A stretch of 16,562 nt of DNA from Gamarada debralockiae (Eukaryota > Ascomycota > Leotiomycetes > Helotiales > Hyphodiscaceae), in assembly GCA_002803225.1 (NCBI GenBank), contig NXFV01000530.1, positions 1 through 16,562 on the forward strand, read 5' to 3'. How positions within the stretch are numbered: position 1 is the stretch's first letter; the number at the start of each line of letters is the position of its first letter. The notes under the pieces were generated by a model that saw nothing but the letters and a program-made list of their open reading frames with translations, was not told where the DNA came from and did not search any database. A program made the translations under genes and the position numbers. Of this stretch, positions 9,601 to 16,562 are shown in pieces.

Positions 9601-11274
9601 GTTCCTCGCTCATGAGGTATTCCTGGATGCGATAAACCGAAGACCAAGCATCGATTACCTGTCCAATAACCAATGGTAATAAGTTGAGCGGCAATCGGAG
9701 CGAGTTGAAAAGAGCGAGCGAAGAGAAGACATGAGCAGGAGCCAGGTTGTGGTTCGTGAGGGAGTACGTAATAAATGCCACCATGGACGCAAAGATAGGC
9801 ATCGACATAGATACAGCATTGATGGCATTTCGGATGGCCAGTAGAATTTGGATGGAGTGGATTTCGCGCTTTCTTATCTCATTCAGGCGGTCCAGGAAGG
9901 CTTCTTCCCATCCGAAAAATTTGACAAACCTGACGGCTTGCAGGATTTCTTGCGTAAGACTGACTCTCTGATCCGTAACTTTGTTGATTGCTCGTCTCCT
10001 TGCAAAGAGAATCTTCACAGCCTTAGTCAACAGAGGCAACCCAATGACGAGTACCGCGAACCCTGCGACACCACTGTAGGTCAAGTTGACAACGAGGAGG
10101 ACCAAAGTGATTAGACAAGCAATTGGCGAAGTCCAGATTAAGTGAAACATCCCGGAGGCCTGATCAATACGATAGGTATCGACGGACATCAAGTTGACAA
10201 CCCTTCCGTTTGCCCAACCGGTACCGTCGCCGGCAACACCCTTGCCCGCATCTGGCGTACTCTTTGCGCCCTTCTTTTTGGAGGCCTTTTTGCCCTTTTT
10301 GCCCTCCTTGACTTCTTCCTCTATCGGCTTTTCGGTCTCTCCGCCCTCCTTAATTGCTCGGCCACCGGCCTTGGCGCGTCCAGATATCTTCATAGACTTC
10401 TCAAAGATCAAGGAAATCAGGACAGCTCTCGTCTCTCCACCCACCATCATTCCCCGATAGATGAAGTGATTTGTACCCAAACTTTGACACATCTGCATGA
10501 ATGTGATTCCAAAAACAAGTCCTAATCCTTTCCCAATATGTGGAGCCGGCTCGTGTCTCTGTTGTGCAATATATGCATCCGTGGCGAATTGAATTAGATA
10601 TCGTAGAGTAAATGGTGATATGACTTGGAAGATATTCGCAAAGAATTGGCAGGCGCCTCCTATCCAAAATTCGACCTTGAAAGTCTCGTGCATGGCGAAA
10701 AGCAGCGGGTATTTGTCTCCTCGTGCCACCCTCTTACTAAACGACGCCTTCAATTTCTCGGTCATGATATCCGCCGTTCGGTCTGGATTGACGGTCCAGA
10801 TATCGTTATGTTCGAGTTGCCGCTTGTATCCAACCTGCACACATTAGAATGACAATTTGCATTGGGGTCTAGAGGACTCACACTCATGAGCGGGGCCATC
10901 CATTGGAAGTAGACCAGACTCAGGAACGGCGCATTGTATTCTCTGCAGACCTGCCTGGTCTTTGGCACCGGAGGCATCTTGCCCCATCTCAAAGGATTGT
11001 AGTTCTTGTACCATGGTTTCTTCGGCTCGTCCACCTTCGATTCCGTCCCGGTCACCGCACTGTTCGTCGTAGCATAGCTCTTCGTTTGTTGGAGTTCCGC
11101 CCTCTTGTCCTTCCCGACATGTTCCTTCTCGGAGGGGCTACGACTTGCAGAGTCCCCGGGAGTCGAATCTTTCTCCTCGTCGTCAAGGTCGAGAGGCTCA
11201 TTGGTCTCGGTGCCGCTCGCGGCAGCCACAGGATCTGTTGGTCCATATTCCTTCTCTTGACCAGGGTCCGTCAT
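6688..11274 (-). CDS. YOR1: ABCC-type ABC transporter, YOR1-like, three exons, 1475 aa
   Basis: This is a full-length ABCC half-pair transporter (TMD1-NBD1-TMD2-NBD2, no TMD0), the layout and length of yeast YOR1 (1477 aa), a plasma-membrane exporter of oligomycin and other organic anions. Exons are 11274-10882, 10834-9081 and 8968-6688. Introns are 47 bp (GTGAGT...TCTAATGTGTGCAG, phase 0) and 112 bp (GTACGT...TCTCACAG, phase 2). Splicing joins LMS|VGYKRQ and DKKW|YKEVVD. The first ATG is used; it precedes an acidic Ser/Glu-rich cytosolic tail. TMD1 spans about 185-530. NBD1 has Walker A GSVGSGKSS (658-666), signature VSGGQKQR (748-755), Walker B LVLMDDP with Asp773 at the catalytic site, and His805. 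TMD2 spans about 906-1180. NBD2 has GRTGAGKSS (1254-1262), FSLGQRQ (1363-1369), IIVCDE with Glu1388, and His1419. NBD1 degenerate and NBD2 competent is normal for ABCC proteins. Lys/Glu-rich inserts lie at about 279-334 and 579-634. No lesion was seen. The substrate is inferred only. Confidence 0.93.
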
Positions 11275-12596
11275 AATTGGGGTTCAAGGTCGACGACAGG
11301 AATGTGCTCCATGAGGTGTGGGGAGAAGTAGAGGGGAGGCTGAAGTATACATATTTAAATGGGTAGAGGGTGCTCGGGACCGAAAGCCACCTGCCAGTGT
11401 GTCGTAGTCCTGCATCTTTTCTCAAGCCGAGTCAAGCAGGGATCTTCTTATCAGACCGAAGACATTTTGAAAGCGGCGAACGGACGATACAAACCCCCGA
11501 CGACCCTCCTTGGCTTTCTTTTGCCGTTGCATCTTGCATATTTGCCTGTCGTGTTATTCTATTGCCACTCTTGCGATTGGATGATGGATGGGATTTTGGT
11601 ATTGATTAGAGACAGGAACGAAGTGGGGTGGACAAGCAGGGAAGGCTTGTCGCTAGCGGGGCACGGCCAGAACCAGTCTATTTTACGAGGACGAGGGGTC
11701 CCCTGCTGACACATACAAATTGACTTGCCGCAGCTACTGTAAAACATCTTTAAAGATGGAGCAGGAAAGCTGTATGGAGAAGAAGAAGGGGCATTACAAG
11801 GCTCAAGGAAGCTGAACTCTATTTTGTAACCCTCAGACTACTCAGTAATAGTATTGATATCTACGTGAGCAATTTAGCGAGCAGGGTGCCGCTCAACGTC
11901 CTGCATGGCACGTTTCTTGCATTTGCAGTTAATGTTCTTCGTACCATTATAGCTTATCGTCTTCTACGATCCTTCCAAGTCTTCAAATAAAGGAAGCCTA
12001 ATAGTCCTTTGAAGGTGCCTCCAGGCACCATCAAGCCACCAATTGCGAATGGGGAAGTTTTGACTCACCATAATTGTTGAGCCGGTGTAACGAACTCGAA
12101 ATGGACTTAAGCTTTTGCCGAAGTTCCGTTAATACCGGGGCCATATTCACGTGACTATACCCGTTCTGCTTTGTAATTTGTAAGCCCTAAGTGTAGCGGT
12201 GTAGAGAAAGGTTGCAATTAAAAAATTATGTAGGCTTGTTTCTCCCCGAAAAATGTGCGAATGGGGACTCGGAGTGTCCGAAATTAAGGAGTTCTGCGCC
12301 TGTTAACGCACGTGATTATCAGACCGACGGCTCTGTCAGCGACAGATAGCATTTCTCATGCTGACGGCGTCATGCTATGTATTGATGCTCATAGTTCAAG
12401 CAAGGGACGAGATTTGGTATGAAAGAGGCTGACTCTAGTGAGATTCAGGTCTGAGTACCCAGGTGGGGTCGGCACCCGAGGATATTTACGTACAGGCAAT
12501 CCAACGTGAAGATGAATGAATCACAGGCACCGCCCCTGAACCTTATCTTCATTCTTGTGCAAAGATACCTCATCTTACGAACACGGCAAATATGTA
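11275..12596. other. Upstream region of the ABC gene and gene-free spacer
   Basis: No gene is supported over about 1.3 kb. The first few hundred bases probably hold the transporter's promoter. Small structures are a perfect 14-bp palindrome CATCTTTAAAGATG (11745-11758), a perfect hairpin GGTGCCT-cc-AGGCACC (12014-12029), and a 12-bp direct repeat TGCGAATGGGGA (12044-12055 and 12256-12267). CACGTGA-type sequences near 12150 and 12310 could be bHLH sites. None is enough to call a defined element. Confidence 0.45.
11351..11360 (-). promoter_or_regulatory. Possible TATA-like element of the ABC transporter gene
   Basis: An AT-rich block containing the palindrome ATTTAAAT, followed on the minus strand by ATGTATAC, lies about 77-86 bp upstream of the ATG at 11274. 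The position suits a TATA-like core promoter, but fungal promoters often lack one and no transcription start can be read from sequence. Confidence 0.3.
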
Positions 12597-12722
12597 CTGT
12601 ATTAATTGCTTTATAAGAACTGTTCTTATAAGTAAAACTCGTGCTTTTTGAGCCAATTACAAGCGTTTCTTATAGGAGGGATTTCCTATAGAATGTACTA
12701 GTCTTATAAGCAATTAATACGG
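12597..12722. mobile_element. TA-flanked MITE, 126 bp
   Basis: The element lies between TA dinucleotides (12595-12596 and 12723-12724). Its 21-bp terminal inverted repeats are CTGTATTAATTGCTTTATAAG (12597-12617) and the complement of TCTTATAAGCAATTAATACGG (12702-12722); they match apart from one terminal transition and a single indel. Inside are further short inverted repeats, among them TATAGGA-gggatt-TCCTATA (12671-12690). Size, AT-richness, lack of coding capacity and the TA target fit a non-autonomous Tc1/mariner or pogo-type MITE. No autonomous partner is visible in the window. Confidence 0.7.
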
Positions 12723-12910
12723 TATAAATCGAAGCTCAAGTCACAGGCTACGACAAGAGTGGCTCTACAGCTAGTCCTTCGCTCCCGCGAGCGTGATTGG
12801 CCCAACCCTGAATAGTTACCGATGGTAGGCCTTAAGGCACTTCCTGCCGCTATCATCCATGATATCGTCAAGCCACCTTACCATCTTGCTCGAGTGGACA
12901 TTGCTTTCTC

Positions 12911-13351
12911 TCAAAGCAAATACGAATGGAAGATAGTGGAGAAAGAGGTTGAGGACGAGATCCTTGAGAGTCTCTTGATAAGTTTGGGGAGTACGACGTC
13001 TCGAAACGCCGGAAACCTTGAAGCAACAAATGCAGAGCAAAGGCTACTATCTGTTTCTGATGCTGGCAAGGTTTCTAGAAGCTTACGGGTCACGCTTCGC
13101 ACCTCCGGGTACGGTCTATCTTGCATCGCGGAAAGGTTGCCAAGAGAACACTGTTCAGGCCTCACACGCCTCCACTTGACCAAATTCATAGCGTGAAGAA
13201 CGATCTCATATTCCTCTCTAACAAATCTGCCGCGATTGAGCAGTGGCCTCCCTATACCTTGCAAGCATTGAAGGGATCGTTCGTGGACCGGGATAAGAAC
13301 CGTCTTTTTCACTAGGTCTGCAAAGATTATGCCAAACTCAAGAAGAGTTGC
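12911..13351 (-). pseudogene. Unknown protein-like reading frame, probable gene fragment
   Basis: A 146-codon frame is open on the minus strand from just inside a TAG at 13352-13354 to the TGA at 12911-12913. It reads like real protein: IFADLVKKTVLIPVHERSL, then GRFVREEYEIVLHAMNLV, KWRRVRPEQCSLGNLSAMQ and DRPYPEVRSVTRKLLETL. After the stop, a second frame continues with protein-like text (RESNVHSSKMVRWLDDIMDD) to about 12816, suggesting a frameshift. There is no clear initiator Met near the start; a TTTGCAG just upstream could be a 3' splice site. I do not recognise the family. The overlapping plus-strand frame 12822-13196 is a weaker alternative. A partial gene or relic is the cautious reading. 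Confidence 0.35.
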
Positions 13352-14039
13352 CTAGGTTGATACTTCGGCTTCACAAAATTAAAGCAGCTGCTTCAAGTAT
13401 GCCACGGGGTGGTTTTAGGTAAGACACACACTACCCTGCAAACCCTCTTCCTATTATAACCCAGCCTTTGGACAGTCAGTCAAGCGTGAGGGAATGCCGA
13501 CTTAGTTAACCACGAGCCTCATAGAGATTGAGGCGCTTGAAGGAAGATCTCTAACATATAGGAAAGTAGACAGAACGAGGAGTCGAGATTGCTGTCTGAA
13601 GAATGTATCCGTAGTCCCAAATGAATTTCCTTTATCGCACACCCAGATGTCATATCGAGTTGTCCAAGTAGGTGGACGGAACCGCTCTCATAATAACTTC
13701 GATATTGGACGAACAAGAATGTCCGTCATGTCTTGTCCTAATTACTGCTGCTATATCTCAAGATATCTAATCTTGTCTCTTTTTTACGTAGTGGCTGAGA
13801 CTCTTGCGACAGGCAATTATGTTACAGATACTGCCAATTCCGATACAATTGATTTCGCTAAGCTGCACAAAAGAAACTTCACGTTTCGCTCCCATTTTCT
13901 GGTGCAATATAGAAGGAGATCTTAATTGCCTTTACACCATCTTGCATGCCCAAGTCGGCTCAATGGCACCTGATCAGCGCAATCTCGTGTCAAATATCAC
14001 CTACGGAGTACATTTTCCTCCACTTGATCTTCATCTTGA
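13352..14039. other. Gene-free spacer
   Basis: I see no supportable gene. Frames of up to about 100 codons on the plus strand between 13647 and 14121 have no recognisable motif and overlap each other. The sequence becomes more AT-rich toward the right. Confidence 0.4.
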
Positions 14040-14301
14040 TAAGAGCTTGGGGCACAGCTTACCGTACACCTGCGCAAGCGAAATTATAAGCGAAGACAAC
14101 CCTTTGAAAAACTTACAATAAAACTGATAGAAAATTTTTAAAAATAAAAAAGAGCTCTTTTTAGACATCCATTATGATTATAGACAATAGTTTGTTTTCA
14201 GAACTAAAATTTACTAAGTGGCTCTAGAGTAATAAGGCCTTATAAATCCAGCTTTTTGGGGGATTTTTCAAGTGTACGGTAAGCTGTGCCGCAAGCTTTT
14301 A
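14040..14301. repeat. Candidate MITE with 30-bp terminal inverted repeats
   Basis: The arms at 14040-14069 and 14272-14301 are reverse complements over 30 bp with two mismatches; the shared core is GTGTACGGTAAGCTGTGCC. They enclose about 200 bp of AT-rich, non-coding DNA that includes a perfect 16-bp palindrome AAAAAGAGCTCTTTTT (14147-14162). A TA is present at both outer edges (14039-14041 region and 14300-14301), compatible with a TA target, but the exact duplication is not clear. A small non-autonomous DNA element is the simplest reading; an old inverted duplication is the alternative. Confidence 0.5.
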
Positions 14302-14457
14302 CATTACCATCCCCCACTCCTTCATTCCCAAGGACAAGTTCGAGGGATATGACATGGCTAATAATGTCGTCTGGCAATGCTGCGCATTTGGCTTTCTCAG
14401 GGATTGCTCAGGGCTTGCCTGTCGATGAATGGACAATAAAAGTAACGGCAAATATCT

Positions 14458-14545
14458 GCCATGCCCCCCAAATTAATTTTTATATCTGCCATGCCACCCA
14501 GATTAATTTTTATATCTGCTATGCCACCCAAAATATTTTAACCTA
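14458..14545 (+). repeat. MULE left terminal inverted repeat, made of 30-bp tandem units
   Basis: Two full 30-bp units (14458-14487 and 14488-14517) start GCCATGCC and end TTTTTATATCT. A third, partial unit (14518-14545) starts GCTATGCCACCC and diverges into AAAATATTTTAACCTA. The repeat pairs with 16475-16562 at 86 of 88 positions. Tandem units of this kind in MULE ends are candidate transposase-binding sites. Confidence 0.85.
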
Positions 14546-14589
14546 CTAGTCACGTGTGTTATTGATTTCTATACCGCTCTTTAAGTTAA

Positions 14590-16452
14590 CTTCTTACTCT
14601 AAAGATTTTTATACTCTTCTCTATTATTATTACTATTATACTTGTAATTAATGACTCATTCCCTACTATTAGGGATGCTCGGGATACTATTAATCGTTAT
14701 ATGTTAGACGAAGGAGAGTCCTATAGAGTTTTCAAGTCAGATAGTCGTCGTTATATTATTATTTGCAAAGAGCTTGCTTATAAATTCAAAATTAGAGCCT
14801 CTTTGCTCAAAAAGAAAGGCGTTGTTATTATAATCCTTATTCCTTATTCTTGTAGTCTTGCTACTTATTATAAGAATAAGTAATCCTTAGCTTTATAGTA
14901 TCTAAAAGACTATTATAGAGCTTCTCTTATCAATGATAAAACCTTGACGCTAACTTAAATTCAAGCTATAAAGCGACTATAGTTTAGTAATACAATTAGT
15001 TATCTATAAGCTTATTATCTTAAGTAAGAACTACTAGATGAAATTGAAGGCAATGAGGCTAATTGCTTTGTACTATTCCTAGTATATATATAAAGGCTAG
15101 AAGATTTAAACCCCTTAAATCAAGCTCTACTTGTTATAGATAAGTAAGGCTATTTCGAAGCTGCTGCTTTTGCTTTAGTAGTAATAAAAAAGGCATGTCA
15201 ATGGCTTAGGAAGTTTGTAGCTTTAGATACTTATTATACAAGATCAAAGTTTTATATAATACTTATAATAGCTATTAAAATTGATACTAATAACAATATC
15301 TTACTATTGTTATAGGCACTTGTTCCTACGGAGAGTAAGGAGTAGTAGATATAGTACTATAAGTTCTTAAAAGATTACTTTTAATAGATAGATAGCAAGG
15401 CTTTTATCTTTATATCTAATAAAGACAAAGGCCTTGTAATAGTACTTTAAATTGTTTTCCCAAAAGCTATAGTAGCTTATTATTGCTAGTATATTACTGA
15501 TAATATATAACAGCAATATAGGGTCAAATACTAACCTTTATTCTAGCGATATACTTAAGTAAAGATAAAATAACTATTCAAAAAGGCTTTAAGAGTATTA
15601 AAAGAAGAGAGTGAAGCTGCTGTAGTATATGTAGATAATATTCCCTATAAGTCTTAGACCTAATATACCTTTCTATATCTACGCTTTAGCTATAATACAT
15701 CAAATATTGTAGAATCTTTAAACTTAGCTTAAAATCTACTTTAGTCTCTTCCTCTATTAAAGATAGTTAATACTATCTAGTCTACTACTATAAAGACTAT
15801 ATATAATAGATACTATTATCTATAACAAAGTATATAGCTTACAGATATTCTACTTGCTAAGTTCAAGGACTACCTTAAATCTAGTCATAAGTATCGTGTC
15901 TTTGAGTTAGGAAATAGGGTATATCAGGTACAAGTTCCTAATTCTAGTTCTAAGTTTATTATAAACCTTCAGGAAAGGACTTGTACTTGTATAAACTTCT
16001 ATAAGTACTTAAGGCCTTATACTTATATAATTACAGCTTGCCGATATAAGGTAGAGGATCTATATATTTATTTTCACTAGGCATATATAATTAGGTCTTA
16101 TTACAAGACTTATCATATTCCTATAAAGCTAATTTCAATAGAAGACTTAACTTTAGACCTTGATCTACTCCTACCTAAGCTTTATAAGCTTCGTGGACGG
16201 CTAAAGACAAAGAGAATTAGGAAAAATGCTTGGAATCGCCAAAAAAGGAAGTATGGAAATTATAGACAAACAGGCTATAATACAAGACGTTGTATAGGTC
16301 TGCCTATAGCTAAAAATGGACATAGGGAAAGAGCATGTGACTGGCAGGAAATTGAAGCTAATGATAATAGTGCTAATAGTAGTGGTACTAGTAGTAGTAG
16401 TACTGATAATAGTAGTAGTGATATAATAGTAGTAGATACAGGTAGTCAATAA
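14590..16452 (+). pseudogene. MULE transposase, inactivated by RIP
   Basis: One frame can be followed without any visible indel from after the TAA at 14587 to TAA at 16450-16452, about 620 codons. Landmarks are an N-terminal MuDR/FLYWCH-like region (LDEGESYRVFKSDSRRY near 14704-14748), a first-Asp region (FVALDTYYT, Asp codon 15226), a second-Asp region reading SNKDKG near 15415 where an Asp would be expected, a Cys/His segment (YITDN) near 15490, and SNIVESLN with Glu codon 15712. A SWIM-like CTC near 15982 has later Cys/His positions read as Tyr. A degraded CCHC knuckle (16252-16296; three ligands are Tyr, one Cys remains) and a Ser/Thr-Asn low-complexity tail follow. Twenty-nine internal stops are present (15 TAA, 14 TAG, 0 TGA). 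The original start codon is not evident. No functional protein can be made. Confidence 0.85.
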
Positions 16453-16474
16453 AATAGAGCTAGAGTCTTAGTTA

Positions 16475-16562
16475 TAGGTTAAAATATTTCGGGTGGCATG
16501 GCAGATATAAAAATTAATCTGGGTGGCATGGCAGATATAAAAATTAATTTGGGGGGCATGGC
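16475..16562 (-). repeat. MULE right terminal inverted repeat
   Basis: This is the reverse complement of the left terminal repeat with two mismatches. Full units are at 16533-16562 and 16503-16532 and a partial unit is at 16475-16502. Near-identity of the two ends, in contrast to the mutated interior, suggests a fairly young insertion or that the ends hold few RIP-prone differences. The window stops inside or exactly at this terminus. Confidence 0.85.

Larger units (their letters stand above)
14458..16562 (+). mobile_element. RIP-mutated Mutator-like (MULE) DNA transposon
   Basis: The element is at least 2105 bp, bounded by 88-bp inverted repeats that match at 86 positions, and contains one transposase-like frame reading left to right. 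Base composition shifts sharply to AT-rich TA-dense sequence inside it. The frame shows MULE-type motifs but is riddled with stops. The right end coincides with the last base of the window, so neither the true terminus nor a 9-11 bp target duplication can be tested. The left flank AAATATCT resembles the end of another 30-bp terminal unit (TTATATCT), so the repeat may extend a few bases further out. Confidence 0.85.

Noticed and set aside
14458..14545. CRISPR-like array
   Set aside because: The 30-bp units are directly abutting with no spacers and recur inverted at the far end, as in transposon termini.
16376..16440. Stand-alone AGT/TAG microsatellite
   Set aside because: It is in frame with the transposase tail and is best explained as its Ser/Thr/Asn low-complexity region altered by RIP.

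Overview
The window is from a nuclear genome of a filamentous ascomycete (Pezizomycotina, possibly Dothideomycetes; the class is an inference). The reasons are short GT-AG introns with CTAAT-like branch sites, a YOR1-type ABC transporter, a fungal NLR-type N-terminal fragment, and a transposon carrying the footprint of repeat-induced point mutation (RIP). I see no prokaryotic operon structure, no tRNA or rRNA, and no CRISPR array.

Layout. (1) 1-767: gene-free sequence with hairpins, short inverted repeats and one end of a TA-flanked pogo/Tc1-like element. (2) 768-3207, minus strand: a long decayed gene of unknown family, broken by frameshifts and stops. It is split by a 174-bp solo LTR with a perfect 5-bp target duplication, and its 3' part is cut off by the pogo-like element. 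A further relic on the same strand lies at 3692-4061. (3) 5098-6340: a truncated fungal NLR-type N-terminal exon (+) runs directly into the 3' end of a mitochondrial carnitine/acylcarnitine carrier pseudogene (-). This is a rearrangement junction. (4) 6688-11274, minus strand: the only clearly intact gene, a three-exon ABCC transporter of the YOR1 type, 1475 aa when spliced. (5) 11275-14457: mostly empty sequence with one clean 126-bp TA-flanked MITE, an unknown minus-strand reading frame and a 262-bp element bounded by 30-bp inverted repeats. (6) 14458-16562: a Mutator-like (MULE) transposon with 88-bp terminal inverted repeats built from 30-bp tandem units. Its transposase frame has no visible indel but carries 29 internal stops, all TAA or TAG and none TGA, as expected for RIP acting on CpA.

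The picture is one working drug/organic-anion efflux gene surrounded by transposon insertions and dead gene copies, as in repeat-rich, fast-evolving or subtelomeric fungal regions. I found no convincing new multi-gene system. The most informative observations are the solo LTR whose removal rejoins a reading frame, the NLR/carrier junction, and the TGA-free stop spectrum in the MULE.
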